In this document: positions 43,706 through 53,274 of the stretch, one piece after another | Position numbering within the stretch: the stretch's first letter is position 1 | How the letters are laid out: each line of letters opens with the position of its first letter | Assembly: GCF_003205875.1 (NCBI RefSeq) | Contig: NZ_PUBZ01000147.1 | Location: forward strand, 62,001-126,000 | Source of the DNA: Herpetosiphon llansteffanensis | GTDB taxonomy: Bacteria; Chloroflexota; Chloroflexia; Chloroflexales; Herpetosiphonaceae | DNA: 64,000 bases | Reading direction: 5' to 3' | Position numbers and translations under genes: made by a program | The notes under the pieces: generated by a model | Database searches by the model: none | What the model was told of the DNA's origin: nothing | Seen by the model: only the letters and a program-made list of their open reading frames with translations

Positions 43706-44344
43706 ATGGCAGTACGACGGGTATTGCAGATAGAAGATCCAACCGATGCAGTGGTCTTGCGAGCCAAGGCCAAACGCATTACCAGTTTTGACCAAAGCCT
43801 GGCGGGCTTGGTTGATGATATGATCGAAACCATGCGCGAGGCTCGTGGGGTGGGCATTGCTGCGCCACAAGTTGGGGTTTCGCGCCGCGTGGTGGTGATT
43901 GAAGAGCCAGCCCAATATGAAGAAGACGAAGAAACTGGCGAGCGCACCGAAATTGCGCCTGCGGTTTTATATGTTATGGTCAACCCAGAGATTGTTAAGG
44001 CCAGCGAAGAAACCCATATGTTGCAAGAAGGCTGCTTGAGCATGCCAGGCCGCTACACCAAAGTGCCACGCAACAAATGGGTCACGATCAAATATTACGA
44101 TCTCAAAGGTCGCGAACAACGCTTGCGCCATATTCCCGCTGAAGATTACAAAGTTGGCCATATTGCGCAGCACGAGTTTGATCACCTTGATGGAATTATG
44201 TTTATCGACCGCATGACCGAAGAAAGCAAGTTGGTCGATTATCGCAAAGAAAGTGAAAGTGCCCGCCTCAAACGGCGCGGTTTGTTGGCGCGCAAAAAAC
44301 GCCCCGATGCTGAGCTAGAGCCAGAATCGGCAGCCAATGAATAA
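43706..44344 (+). CDS. def: Peptide deformylase
   Basis: This enzyme removes the formyl group from nascent proteins; the product has 212 residues. The three family motifs are GVGIAAPQVG (48-57), EGCLSMPG (C110 metal ligand) and QHEFDHLDG (H156, E157, H160). An acidic insertion (YEEDEETGERTEIAPA) lies between motifs 1 and 2. The C-terminal tail is charged (KRRGLLARKKRPDAELEPES). The ATG at 43706 has AAGGAGG upstream. It is a single gene. Confidence 0.97.
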   Translation: MAVRRVLQIEDPTDAVVLRAKAKRITSFDQSLAGLVDDMIETMREARGVGIAAPQVGVSRRVVVIEEPAQYEEDEETGERTEIAPAVLYVMVNPEIVKASEETHMLQEGCLSMPGRYTKVPRNKWVTIKYYDLKGREQRLRHIPAEDYKVGHIAQHEFDHLDGIMFIDRMTEESKLVDYRKESESARLKRRGLLARKKRPDAELEPESAANE

Positions 44345-44406
44345 GCACATGCTTCGGCGAAGCAACGCTTAGAGATAGTTAATTTTCAGCCAAGCAATCT
44401 GCGTTT

Positions 44407-44436
44407 AGAATAGGGCGACTTCTGCGCCACTATTCT
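44407..44436 (+). terminator. Hairpin between def and the epimerase gene
   Basis: AGAATAG-GGCG pairs with CGCC-A-CTATTCT. It lies just before the ribosome site of the next gene, so it could be a def terminator or a leader hairpin. Confidence 0.5.
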
Positions 44437-44453
44437 GTTTGAAGGAGTTCACG

Positions 44454-45410
44454 ATGCGCGTGTTGATCACGGGAGCAGCAGGGTTTTTAGGCTCACACTT
44501 GTGTGAGCGTTTTCTTGCCGAAGGCCATTCGGTTGTGGGGATGGATAATTTCATCACTGGCAATCCGGAAAATATTGCCCATTTAGTTGGTCACGATGGC
44601 TTTCAATTTATTCGCCACGATGTGACCAACTATATTTTCTTGCCCGGCCCGCTGGATGCAGTCCTGCACTTTGCCTCGCCAGCCTCGCCAATCGATTATC
44701 TTGAACTGCCGATTCAAACCCTGAAGGTCGGCGCGCACGGAACCCACAATGCGCTTGGTTTGGCCAAAGCCAAAGGTGCTCGCTTCCTGATCGCCTCAAC
44801 CTCAGAAGTTTATGGCGATCCGCAAGTTCACCCACAACCAGAAACCTATTGGGGCCATGTGAATCCAATTGGGCCACGTGGTGTTTACGACGAAGCCAAG
44901 CGCTTTGCCGAAGCCATGACCATGGCCTATCACACCTACCACGGCGTACAAACGCGGATTGTGCGGATTTTCAACACCTACGGCCCACGTATGCGTTTGG
45001 CTGATGGACGGGTTGTGCCAAACTTCATTCAACAAGCCTTGCGCGGCGAGCCACTGACCCTCTATGGCGATGGATTGCAAACCCGCTCGTTCCAGTTCGT
45101 TGGCGATTTGGTCGAAGGTGTGTATCGTTTGTTGCTCTCCGATGAGGTCGAGCCAGTTAACATTGGCAATCCCCACGAGTTCAACATGCGCGAGTTTGCC
45201 GAAATCGTCAATGCGATTACCAACAATCCAGCTGGTACGGTCGTCAAGCCTGAACTGCGCATCAAAGACGATCCCCAAAATCGCCAGCCCGACATTAGCA
45301 AAGCCAAACGGGTCTTGGATTGGGAGCCACAAGTAACCTTGCAAGCAGGCTTGGAAAAAACCATTCCATGGTTTGCTGATCAATTACGCAAACGTGGCGA
45401 AATTCAATAA
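44454..45410 (+). CDS. UDP-glucuronate decarboxylase-like NAD-dependent sugar epimerase/dehydratase
   Basis: The 318-residue SDR protein has the NAD motif [11 protein letters not shown] (6-16), [15 protein letters not shown] (70-84), STSEVYGDP (115-123), catalytic Tyr145 and Lys149 in [10 protein letters not shown] and [10 protein letters not shown]. The ASPASP and GxxRGxYDEAKR signatures favour UDP-glucuronate decarboxylase (UDP-xylose synthase) over dTDP-glucose dehydratase. The exact substrate is an inference. The ATG at 44454 has GAAGGAG upstream. It is the first gene of a polysaccharide cluster. Confidence 0.9.
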   Translation: MRVLITGAAGFLGSHLCERFLAEGHSVVGMDNFITGNPENIAHLVGHDGFQFIRHDVTNYIFLPGPLDAVLHFASPASPIDYLELPIQTLKVGAHGTHNALGLAKAKGARFLIASTSEVYGDPQVHPQPETYWGHVNPIGPRGVYDEAKRFAEAMTMAYHTYHGVQTRIVRIFNTYGPRMRLADGRVVPNFIQQALRGEPLTLYGDGLQTRSFQFVGDLVEGVYRLLLSDEVEPVNIGNPHEFNMREFAEIVNAITNNPAGTVVKPELRIKDDPQNRQPDISKAKRVLDWEPQVTLQAGLEKTIPWFADQLRKRGEIQ

Positions 45411-45432
45411 GCCCCAACGCAGCAACGAAAGC

Positions 45433-45466
45433 GCCCTGAGCATCGGCGTTGATGGCTCGGGCTTTT
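45433..45466 (+). terminator. Intrinsic terminator after the epimerase gene
   Basis: GCCC-T-GAGC-ATC pairs with GAT-G-GCTC-GGGC, followed by TTTT. Confidence 0.65.
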
Positions 45467-45506
45467 GGCATACCCAACAAGCTTTAGAGAGGAGCCACGC
45501 AACGCC

Positions 45507-46931
45507 ATGCAGCGTCGAGCATTAACTTTGCGCGCCGTGCAGCCATTAGATTGGCTGTTGGCAGGCTTGGGGCTGGCAGGAGTAGCAATCATCAGCCTGC
45601 TGCCATTTGCCCAAGCAGCAACATTAATTATTTGTGGCATGTTGTTGGTTGGCATGCTGATTCAGCCAGCGGTAGGCTTGAGCTTAACCGTTGCCACCGT
45701 CATGATCCAAGAGTTGCTGAGCTTTCCGCTTGGCCTCACCGCAACCCATGTGATTGGCATTATGGCGCTGGGGGCGTGGCTGCTATATGGCATGGCGCGG
45801 CGCAAGATCATCATCGATACAACCTTGCTGGTGCCATGGGGCCTCTTTTTGATGGCCTTGCTGCTCTCGGCGGGCCTAACCGAATACAACGCGGTTGATG
45901 CCTTGAAGCAAGTTGTGCGCTGGTTTATGGCTTTTCTGGCTTTCGTGGTGGCGGTTGCCACCATCACCACGCCCAAGCGGGCAATTGGCCTGATTGCGGT
46001 GATGTTTGCTGTTGGCGTGATCGAAGCGCTGATTGGCATTCAGCAATATCGGCTGGGCGCTGGCCCGTTTGCAATTGGCGAAACTGTGCGCGCTTACGGC
46101 ACGATTGGCAAGCCCAACACCTTTGCTGGCTTTTTGGAGTTGATGTGGCCTTTAACTTTGAGCGTGGCCTTGGGTTTGCTCTGGTTTTGGTGGCAGCAAC
46201 GCCAACGCTGGCACTATTTATTGGGCGCTGCGTTGAGCGGCGGAGCCAGCCTAATTATTCTGGCGGCAATTGGCGTGAGCTTTTCGCGCGGCGCTTGGAT
46301 TGGCATTATGGGTGCGCTGGCGGTGATGTTGCTGGCGGTTGATCGACGACGAGCCTTGCCATTAATTGGGCTTGGCGGCGTGTTGCTGTTGGCAATTATC
46401 AGCCAGCCGGAGCTATTTCCCGCAGTAATTAGCGAGCGAATTAGCAGCCTAACCAACAATTTGCGCATTTTTGATGCTGGACGCGTGACCGTAACCGATG
46501 AAAATTTTGCGGTTGTCGAACGTATGGCACATTGGCAAGCAGGGGCAAATATGTTTCTAGCCAATCCAGTGCTGGGCGTTGGCCCCGATAATTTCAATCG
46601 GGCTTATCCTGAGTTTTTTGTTGGCCGCTGGTCGGAATCGCAAGGCCACTCGCACAACTACTACATTCATATTGCGGCAGAAGCTGGTTTGTTGGGCTTG
46701 CTGGCCTATTTGGTGCTGATTGCGGCGGTTTATCGCCAAGCCTATTTGGCAATTCAAGCGACGCGCGGCACGGTTTGGCAGATGGTAGCGATTGGCTGCT
46801 GTGGTATCATAACCGCCATTCAGTTGCACAACATTTTTGATAATCTCCATGTGTTGAATTTTGGAATTCATTTGAGCGCGGTGTGGGCCTTATGTGTGGT
46901 TCTGACACAGCGCCAAGGGTGGCGTGCATGA
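45507..46931 (+). CDS. O-antigen ligase / polymerase-like membrane protein (Wzy/WaaL type)
   Basis: The 474-residue protein has about eleven membrane helices and a large loop near the C-terminal third. The loop holds the Wzy_C-type features: ANPVLGVGPDNFNRAYPEF and SQGHSHNYYIHIAAEAGLLG, the H-x-x-Y-x-x-x-x-E pattern typical of O-antigen ligases. It probably polymerises or transfers a surface polysaccharide on the outer face of the membrane. The ATG at 45507 has AGGAG upstream. Its stop overlaps the start of the next epimerase gene (ATGA), so the two are coupled. Confidence 0.88.
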   Translation: MQRRALTLRAVQPLDWLLAGLGLAGVAIISLLPFAQAATLIICGMLLVGMLIQPAVGLSLTVATVMIQELLSFPLGLTATHVIGIMALGAWLLYGMARRKIIIDTTLLVPWGLFLMALLLSAGLTEYNAVDALKQVVRWFMAFLAFVVAVATITTPKRAIGLIAVMFAVGVIEALIGIQQYRLGAGPFAIGETVRAYGTIGKPNTFAGFLELMWPLTLSVALGLLWFWWQQRQRWHYLLGAALSGGASLIILAAIGVSFSRGAWIGIMGALAVMLLAVDRRRALPLIGLGGVLLLAIISQPELFPAVISERISSLTNNLRIFDAGRVTVTDENFAVVERMAHWQAGANMFLANPVLGVGPDNFNRAYPEFFVGRWSESQGHSHNYYIHIAAEAGLLGLLAYLVLIAAVYRQAYLAIQATRGTVWQMVAIGCCGIITAIQLHNIFDNLHVLNFGIHLSAVWALCVVLTQRQGWRA

Positions 46932-47881
46932 CATATTTAGTAACGGGTGGTGCGGGTTTTATTGGCTCGCATTTGTGCGAAACACTGTTGCAGCGTGGCG
47001 AACGTGTCATTGCATTCGATAATTTCAACGACTATTACAGCCCAGAACGCAAACGGCGCAACGTGGTTGATTTGCTCAAGCACCCCAATTTTGTGCTCTG
47101 GGAAGGCGATTTGCGCGATCCAGCCAGCTTATTGGCCTTGTTTGAGCAACATCGCCCGAGCCATGTGGCCCATTTGGCGGGCATGGCCAATCCGCGCTAT
47201 TCGTTGCAACACCCTGCATTGTATAGCGCAGTTAATGTTGAAGGCTCGGTTAATGTGTGGCAGGCGGCGATCAAATATGGCATTCAAGCCTTTGTTCAAG
47301 CCTCAACCTCGTCGGTGTATGGGCTTGCGCCAACGCCATGGCACGAAGCTTTAGCCACCGATCAGCCCTTATCGCCGTATGCGGCCACCAAAAAAGCTGC
47401 CGAATTGCTGGCCTACACCTTCCATTATCAAACCCAAATTCCCACCCGCGTGGTGCGTTTCTTCACGGTCTATGGCCCGAAAGGCCGCCCCGACATGACT
47501 CCAACGATTTTTGTTGAGGCCATGCGCAAACAAGAACCAATTGTGCTTTACAATGGCGGGGTTGATGTCTACCGCGATTGGACCTACGTTGACGATATTG
47601 TTTCGGGGGTGATTGCGGTGCTCGATAGCGATCGTGCTTTTGATATTTTTAATCTTGGCAACTCAACGCCAGTGATGTTGCGCAGCTTTATTGATACGTT
47701 GCAAGCAATTACTGGCATTGAAGCAATTATCGAAGCCAAGCCGTTATCCTCTGCCGACCCGCCAATTACCTTTGCCGATACCAACAAGGCCCAACAATTG
47801 CTTGGTTGGAAGCCGACCACCGATATTGAGGATGGCCTAGAGCGCTATTGGCATTGGTACAAAAGTGAGTACAATTGCTAG
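46928..47881 (+). CDS. NAD-dependent nucleotide-sugar epimerase (UDP-glucose/UDP-glucuronate 4-epimerase-like)
   Basis: The 317-residue SDR enzyme has TGGAGFIGSHLCE (6-18), FDNFNDYYSPERKR (typical of the UDP-glucuronate 4-epimerase subgroup), STSSVYG (126-132), Tyr151 and Lys155 in YAATKKAAE and FFTVYGPKGRPDM. The FNDYY and GPxGRPDM signatures favour a glucuronate epimerase. It is translationally coupled to the ligase/polymerase upstream and probably supplies a sugar for the same glycan. Confidence 0.9.
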   Translation: MTYLVTGGAGFIGSHLCETLLQRGERVIAFDNFNDYYSPERKRRNVVDLLKHPNFVLWEGDLRDPASLLALFEQHRPSHVAHLAGMANPRYSLQHPALYSAVNVEGSVNVWQAAIKYGIQAFVQASTSSVYGLAPTPWHEALATDQPLSPYAATKKAAELLAYTFHYQTQIPTRVVRFFTVYGPKGRPDMTPTIFVEAMRKQEPIVLYNGGVDVYRDWTYVDDIVSGVIAVLDSDRAFDIFNLGNSTPVMLRSFIDTLQAITGIEAIIEAKPLSSADPPITFADTNKAQQLLGWKPTTDIEDGLERYWHWYKSEYNC

Positions 47882-47934
47882 CTGATTAAGCAGTTGCTGG
47901 CATTTGGCCTAGTGTTATACACAATTGGATCATT

Positions 47935-49095
47935 ATGAAATCGCAATCTCAAGCTAATACGCCGAGTTTACGCCCTGAGCAAACCGACCAAGGCTTCCCG
48001 CGCCCTGCTGAAACCGAAGCGCTTGAGCAATTGGTCGAACAGGCGGCTGAAGCAGCACCCTTAGCTGCTGATCAAATGCCCGAAGATTTGGCCGATGTTC
48101 GTTCTGGTGGTTTTTCGCTGCGCGATAAATTTCTGAACATTAAATCATTGGCCTCGTTTGGGATTGCCTTTGCGATTCTTGGCTTTGCTTTTTGGCGGGC
48201 CGATATTAACTTGGCTGACATGTGGCGGCAAATCGGCCAGACCAATCCTTGGCTGTATGCTGCTGGGTTTATCGTTTTTTATGGTCTTTTCCCAGTGCGC
48301 GCGTTACGTTGGCGCATTATTTTGCGCAGCGCTGGCTTCGAGGTCGATAGCCCGCAATCCCGCAAACGTTGGGCTGGGGTTGGGCCGCTCAGCGAATTTA
48401 TTGGGCTTTCGTGGTTTGCCAACTGTGTTGTGCCCGCCAAATTAGGCGATGCCTATCGCGGCTATTTGGTTAAGAAAAACGGCGATGCTTCGTTCTCGCG
48501 CACGCTGGGCACGATTTTCGCCGAGCGCATCGTTGATATGATTGTGCTCTTTGGTATGTTGGTGGTTTCTGGCTTATTGGTCTTTCAAGGCCATCTCAAT
48601 AGCTGGACGGAACGGCTCTTCATCATTGGCATCGTTTTGACGATTTTGTTGGTGATTGGCTTGATGTCGATGCGCTATCTTAGCCCGTTGATTCGCCGCG
48701 CCTTGCCAAAACGCTTTCACGATTTCTATGCCCGCTTCGAGGAAGGCACGCTTTCATCGTTCCGACCTTCACGCTTGCCTGTGCTGTTGCTGTTGACGAT
48801 CGTCGTTTGGCTGGGCGAGTCGATGCGGCTGTTTTTTGTGATTGAAGCGATGGGCGGATTAGGCTTATCGTTATCGGCGATTATTTTCGTGGCCTTGGCT
48901 AGCTCACTGTTGACCGCCGTGCCAGCCTTGCCTGGCGGCTTGGGCTTGGTCGAAGTCGGGATTGCTGGCGTAATGATGTTGTTTGATGTGGGTCAAACCA
49001 CCAGCACCGCCGTCGCCTTCCTCGATCGGATCATCAACTACTGGAGCATCGTGATTTTGGGCTTAGTGTTGTATCTTTTCAGCAAACGAAAGTGA
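47935..49095 (+). CDS. Lysylphosphatidylglycerol synthase/flippase-type membrane protein (UPF0104)
   Basis: The 386-residue product has a hydrophilic N-terminus of about 65 residues and then eight or so helices. Family signatures are PVRALRWRIILRSAGF, GLSWFANCVVPAKLGDAYRG, GTIFAERIVDMIVL and VPALPGGLGLVEVGIAGVM. This is the TM domain shared by MprF and AglD-like proteins. It has no synthase domain, so it probably moves a lipid or lipid-linked sugar across the membrane. In this context, next to glycan genes, a role in lipid-linked sugar handling is plausible but inferred. Confidence 0.88.
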   Translation: MKSQSQANTPSLRPEQTDQGFPRPAETEALEQLVEQAAEAAPLAADQMPEDLADVRSGGFSLRDKFLNIKSLASFGIAFAILGFAFWRADINLADMWRQIGQTNPWLYAAGFIVFYGLFPVRALRWRIILRSAGFEVDSPQSRKRWAGVGPLSEFIGLSWFANCVVPAKLGDAYRGYLVKKNGDASFSRTLGTIFAERIVDMIVLFGMLVVSGLLVFQGHLNSWTERLFIIGIVLTILLVIGLMSMRYLSPLIRRALPKRFHDFYARFEEGTLSSFRPSRLPVLLLLTIVVWLGESMRLFFVIEAMGGLGLSLSAIIFVALASSLLTAVPALPGGLGLVEVGIAGVMMLFDVGQTTSTAVAFLDRIINYWSIVILGLVLYLFSKRK

Positions 49096-49102
49096 GCCAT
49101 CC

Positions 49103-49576
49103 ATGTTAACTGCTAGCGAACGCGATGCACTTGTAGCAACGATTTTGCACCTACCAGCCCAATTGCATGCGTTGGTTGATCGTTTGAATCTTGAGCAATT
49201 GAACACGGCGTATTTGGCCAATGAATGGACAATTGCCCAAAATATCCATCACTTGGCCGATACTCACATGACGTTGTTTATTCGCATGAAGCTGTTGCTG
49301 TTGGAAGAGCATCCAACCCTCAAACCGTTCGATCAAGATACGTGGGTAACGACCGCCGATAGCATTGGCCCAATCGAGCCATCGTTGCTGATTTTGCAGG
49401 GCTTGCAAGAACGCGCCGCAACCTTGGTCAATTCGCTTGATCTCGCCAGTTTTGATCGTACTGGCTGGCATCCAGAAAACGGCGAAATGACGCTTGAGCA
49501 GATTGCCCGCTACTATGCCCGCCACGGCGAGCTGCACCTTGAACAAATTAGCCAAACCCTAGCAGCAGCGAACTGA
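49103..49576 (+). CDS. DinB/YfiT-like putative metal-dependent protein
   Basis: The 157-residue four-helix protein has metal-ligand histidines of the DinB superfamily in NEWTIAQNIHHLADTHM (about 47) and ARHGELHLEQISQ (about 137-150). The N-terminus (LHALVDRLNLEQLNTAYLAN) matches the family's first helix. Members include bacillithiol-S-transferases and uncharacterised hydrolases, so the activity is unknown. The start lies seven bases after the membrane protein's stop, so they are probably co-transcribed. Confidence 0.85.
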   Translation: MLTASERDALVATILHLPAQLHALVDRLNLEQLNTAYLANEWTIAQNIHHLADTHMTLFIRMKLLLLEEHPTLKPFDQDTWVTTADSIGPIEPSLLILQGLQERAATLVNSLDLASFDRTGWHPENGEMTLEQIARYYARHGELHLEQISQTLAAAN

Positions 49577-49945
49577 AGGATGAAAGATGAATTATGAGGG
49601 ATGAGGGAAAGTCAAAAGGCAAAAATCAAAAGTCAGAGTGATGAGGGATGAAGGGACTAGGGGTGAGGGGTCAGGCTTTTGGCTATCGGAACATTAATTC
49701 GTGTAATTCGTGGCTAAAAAACTTAACCTTCGTGCCCTTCGTGTCCTTCGTGGATCAAAACGTTAACGCAGAGGCGCAGAGGGAATGAGGCTATAGGCTA
49801 TAGGCTATTGGCTATTGGCTGGCACAATCATAATCCCAAAAATCTGTGCCAATCTGTGGCAAAAAAACTTAACCTTCGCGGCCCTTTGTACTCTTCGTGG
49901 ATCAATGTTCTATGTTCTATGTTCTATGTTCTATGCTCTTAACTT
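49577..49945. repeat. Mosaic of dispersed short-word repeats
   Basis: In order: GGATGA words (49576-49650), TTCGTG words (49695-49755), GTTAACGCAGAGGCGCAGAGG (49762-49785), GGCTATAGGCTATTGGC words (49789-49822), an ATCTGTGCCAATCTGTGGC word (49842-49860), TTCGTGG again, then TATGTTC words (49905-49940). The middle part is the reverse complement, in the same module order, of the 106-bp unit at 36235. No gene is visible. Confidence 0.85.
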
Positions 49946-51100
49946 ATGCACATAGCAATTGATTACAATGCAGCAGTGCGCCAAGGCGGTGGAATTGGCC
50001 GTTTTGTGCGTGAAATAACCCAAGTTGCCGCGCAGGCAGCGCCCCAACATCGATTTTCGTTGTGGTATGCAGCGCGTGGGCTTGACCCCAACAGTGCTCA
50101 GATGCAGGCCTTGCATGAGCTTCAACGGCGTTTGCCCAATATCAAGCCGCGCCCAATTCCCATCAGCGAGCGTTTGCTGACGATTCTTTGGCAACGTTTG
50201 CGGCTTCCCTTGGCGGTTGAACGGATTGTTGGCTCGGTTGATGTGGTGCATGGCACCGATTTTGTGCTGCCGCCAACCAAAGCTAAAACTCTGCTTTCGA
50301 TTCACGATTTTGCTTATATTATCCATCCCGAAACTGCGCCGCCAGAATTGCGCCGCTATTTGGGTGGAGTTGTGCCGCGTAATATTCGCCGCGCCGACCA
50401 TATTCACGTTAATTCGCGGGCAACCAAGGCCGATATGGAGCGCTTGCTTGGTACTGCACCAGATAAATCAACGATTGTTTATTCGGGCAGTGGCAGCGAT
50501 TTTTACCCTCGGCCTGCGGGGGAAATTGCTGAAATGCGCCAGCGACTTGGCTTGCCCGAGCGTTATCTTTTGAATGTTGGCACAGTGCAGCCACGCAAAA
50601 ACGTCGAGCGTTTGATCGAAGCTTTTGGCAAGTTGCCAGCCGAATTGCGCAGCCAGCCTTTGGTGATTGGCGGCAAGCGTGGTTGGTTGGCCGAGCCAAT
50701 TTACGCGGCGGTGCAACGCTATGGCCTAGCCCAATCAGTCATCTTCTTGGATTTTGTCAGCGACAGCGATTTGCCTAAACTCTATAGTGGTGCAACGGCG
50801 ATGGTTTATCCTTCGCTATATGAAGGCTTTGGTGTGCCAATTGTCGAGGCCCAAGCCTGTGGCACGCCAGTGATTACCTCGACCATCTCTAGTTTGCCCG
50901 AAATTGCTGGCAACGCGGCCTTGCTGGTCGATCCCCACGATACGGCGGCGCTGACGGCGGCTTTGCAAAAAGTATTAACCGAGCCTGAATTTTGCCAAGC
51001 CTTAGTTGAAGCAGGCCCACGCCAAGCAGCTAAATTTACCTGGGAAGGCACTGGTTTGGGGGTTTTGGGGTTATACGAATTACTCGGGCAATCCGCCTAA
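49946..51100 (+). CDS. GT4-family glycosyltransferase
   Basis: The 384-residue cytosolic retaining glycosyltransferase has the N-terminal domain motif GGGIGRFVREI (about 14-24). The C-terminal GT-B domain begins at YLLNVGTVQPRKNVERLIEA, with VIGGKRGW and the nucleotide-sugar E-x7-E motif in YEGFGVPIVEAQACGTPV. The ATG at 49946 directly follows a repeat block and has no ribosome site. Translation may be weak, leaderless or from an internal start. The neighbouring glycan genes suggest a role in surface polysaccharide. Donor and acceptor are unknown. Confidence 0.9.
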   Translation: MHIAIDYNAAVRQGGGIGRFVREITQVAAQAAPQHRFSLWYAARGLDPNSAQMQALHELQRRLPNIKPRPIPISERLLTILWQRLRLPLAVERIVGSVDVVHGTDFVLPPTKAKTLLSIHDFAYIIHPETAPPELRRYLGGVVPRNIRRADHIHVNSRATKADMERLLGTAPDKSTIVYSGSGSDFYPRPAGEIAEMRQRLGLPERYLLNVGTVQPRKNVERLIEAFGKLPAELRSQPLVIGGKRGWLAEPIYAAVQRYGLAQSVIFLDFVSDSDLPKLYSGATAMVYPSLYEGFGVPIVEAQACGTPVITSTISSLPEIAGNAALLVDPHDTAALTAALQKVLTEPEFCQALVEAGPRQAAKFTWEGTGLGVLGLYELLGQSA

Positions 51101-51139
51101 AATACAAACGCCCCGTGCTCGCCATTGAACGCGGGGCGT
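51100..51139 (-). terminator. Terminator of the leu cluster (after leuB)
   Basis: ACGCCCCG pairs with CGGGGCGT; on the minus strand TTTGTATTTT follows. It separates convergent leuB and the glycosyltransferase gene. Confidence 0.8.
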
Positions 51140-51148
51140 AATGAATGT

Positions 51149-52222
51149 CTAGCCCAAGCGCTCCAAAACCGCAGCGCCAACTTCTTTGGTCGAGCGAGCT
51201 TGGCCAGCAGGAGCCAAATCGCCAGTCAAAATGCCTGCATCGATCGTTGCATACACAGCTTTTTCAACTGCCTCAGCTTCTGCATTCAACCCCAACGAAT
51301 AGCGCAACAGTAAGGCCACGCTCAAAATGGTTGCCAATGGATTGGCCACGCCCTTGCCCGCAATATCGGGAGCGCTGCCGTGAATTGGCTCGTACAAACC
51401 TGCTTTGCCCTTGCCCAGCGAAGCAGATGGCAACAATCCCAACGAGCCAGCCAACATTGAAGCCTCGTCGGTCAGAATATCGCCGAACATATTTTCAGTC
51501 ACAATCACATCGAAATCTGCTGGGCGGCGCAATAAGTGCATGGCGCAGGCATCAACCAAAATATGCTCAAGCTCAATATCGGGGAATTCTTCGGCTACCA
51601 CGCGGCTAGCGACCCGCCGCCACAAGCGTGAGGTTTCTAGCACGTTGGCTTTATCGACCGAGGTAACTTTGCCACGCCGACCACGTGCCAATTCGCAAGC
51701 CCGCCGCACCACGCGCTCGATTTCGCTGGTCGTGTAGACGCAGGTATCGATTGCTTGCTCTTCGTCGGGGCGAATGTAGAAACTGGTTTTTTCACCGAAG
51801 TAAATTCCGCCAGTTAATTCGCGCACCACCAGCATATCGACACCCTCGACCAAATCGGGGCGCAACGGCGAGCGGCTGGCCAAGGCTGGCGTGACCGCAA
51901 CGGGGCGTAAATTGGCGTACAAGCCCAAGGTTTTGCGAATGCCCAACAAGCCTTGTTCTGGCCGAACTTTGGCCTTGGGATCATCCCACTTGGGGCCGCC
52001 AACCGCGCCAAGCAGCACCGCATCGGCAGCTTTGCAAATCTCGACGGTGGCTTCTGGCAACGCTGTGCCGTGGGCATCGATTGCACAGCCACCGATTAAG
52101 CCTTCGCTAAAACTAAAACTATGGCCGTAGCGCTCAGCCACGGCTTTGAGCACCTCGACCCCTTCGGCGACAACTTCGGGGCCGATGCCATCGCCAGGTA
52201 ATAGGGCAATTGTTGCTTGCAT
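51149..52222 (-). CDS. leuB: 3-isopropylmalate dehydrogenase
   Basis: This enzyme oxidises and decarboxylates 3-isopropylmalate in leucine synthesis. The 357-residue product has [15 protein letters not shown] (8-22), [45 protein letters not shown] and the signature [20 protein letters not shown]. The NAD-binding [10 protein letters not shown] precedes [10 protein letters not shown]. The ATG at 52222 has AAGGAG upstream. It is the last gene of the cluster and is followed by a terminator. Confidence 0.97.
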   Translation of the reverse strand: MQATIALLPGDGIGPEVVAEGVEVLKAVAERYGHSFSFSEGLIGGCAIDAHGTALPEATVEICKAADAVLLGAVGGPKWDDPKAKVRPEQGLLGIRKTLGLYANLRPVAVTPALASRSPLRPDLVEGVDMLVVRELTGGIYFGEKTSFYIRPDEEQAIDTCVYTTSEIERVVRRACELARGRRGKVTSVDKANVLETSRLWRRVASRVVAEEFPDIELEHILVDACAMHLLRRPADFDVIVTENMFGDILTDEASMLAGSLGLLPSASLGKGKAGLYEPIHGSAPDIAGKGVANPLATILSVALLLRYSLGLNAEAEAVEKAVYATIDAGILTGDLAPAGQARSTKEVGAAVLERLG

Positions 52223-52289
52223 CAAAACACTCCTTGCTAAGTTAACCAACAAGCGGTGGAGTAAATATCCCATCGTCAATCCAAAAATG

Positions 52290-52555
52290 GGCTATAGGCT
52301 ATAGGTGTAATGGTTCATTAAGTTAACCACCATGGCGCTTTTCCACCCTTCCGTCCCGCCAGCGGGAGACGCAGGGGGCTTTAATCCCCCCTGCACCCCC
52401 TCAAGGGCAATCTGCGACCAAACCGTATCCCTTGATGAACCTGTGGATGCGTGGTACGCAGCCGAACCCGATCCTTGGATGGGGTTGGGTTGTGGGAATA
52501 CGCTGGTTGCTAACCCAATAGACCAATAGCCTATAGCCCAAAGCCAATAGCCTCA
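52290..52555. repeat. Repeat-bearing leuD-leuB spacer
   Basis: GGCTATAGGCTATAGG at 52294-52310 and reverse copies (CCAATAGCCTATAGCCC) at 52518-52550 flank a GC-rich stretch. That stretch has two hairpins: TCCCGC-CA-GCGGGA near 52352, and GCAGGGGG with CCCCCCTGC near 52370-52395. No gene is seen. Confidence 0.65.
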
Positions 52556-53146
52556 TTATGCTCCGACGGTGTTGACGCGAGCGGCATGGTTGGTTTCGTA
52601 GGCTTGGATTGCAGCTTCTTGGGCTTGAATATAGCCTAATTGATCGACTCCATGCAACAAGCAATGTTTGGAGAAGGCATCAATTGGGAAGCTAATGGTT
52701 TCGCCAGCAACATGCACTTGTTGGTTGGCAAGGTCGACGCTCACGTCGATCGTTTGGTTGGCTAAGCATTGCTCGGTCAAGCGAGCCAAGGTTGGCGCAT
52801 CGACCACAATTGGCAACAAGCCATTTTTCAAAGAGTTGCCTTTGAAAATATCAGCGAAATAGGTGCTGATGACTGCTTGGAAGCCAAAGCCTTGCAAGGC
52901 CCACGGTGCATGCTCGCGCGAAGAGCCACAGCCAAAGTTATGGCCTGCAATAAGCACGCCAGCACCTTGAGCGTAAGGTTGGTTGAGTACAAAATCTGGC
53001 TCGCCGCGCCAATCAGTAAACAGCGCTTCGCCCAAGCCATTTTTATCGGTAACTTTCAAATAGCGCGCAGGAATGATCTGGTCGGTGTCGATATTTTCAA
53101 TTGGCAAGGCCACTGCTTTGGCCTGAAATGTATTAATTGGCTGCAT
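52556..53146 (-). CDS. leuD: 3-isopropylmalate dehydratase small subunit
   Basis: This is the swivel-domain subunit of isopropylmalate isomerase, with 196 residues. Family motifs are [34 protein letters not shown] and [17 protein letters not shown]. It works with LeuC just upstream on the same strand. The ATG at 53146 gives the usual MQPI-type start; a weak purine run lies upstream. A repeat-filled spacer of 128 bases separates it from leuC. Confidence 0.97.
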   Translation of the reverse strand: MQPINTFQAKAVALPIENIDTDQIIPARYLKVTDKNGLGEALFTDWRGEPDFVLNQPYAQGAGVLIAGHNFGCGSSREHAPWALQGFGFQAVISTYFADIFKGNSLKNGLLPIVVDAPTLARLTEQCLANQTIDVSVDLANQQVHVAGETISFPIDAFSKHCLLHGVDQLGYIQAQEAAIQAYETNHAARVNTVGA

Positions 53147-53159
53147 TTTTTACCCCCTA

Positions 53160-53274
53160 TTTCAAAGGATGAAGGATGAGGGATGAAGTATGAATATATA
53201 TCATCAATATATTCTTCATCCTTCATAAGTTATACTTCGCTGGTTTCATCCCTCATCCTTCATAATTCATACTT
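53160..53274. repeat. GGATGA-type repeat hairpin between leuC and leuD
   Basis: AAGGATGAAGGATGAGGGATG words face reverse copies (CTTCATCCTTCAT, CCCTCATCCTTCAT). GGATGAAG...AATATAT at 53180-53197 can pair with ATATATT-CTTCATCC at 53206-53222. It is an operon-internal hairpin of repeat origin. Confidence 0.7.
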
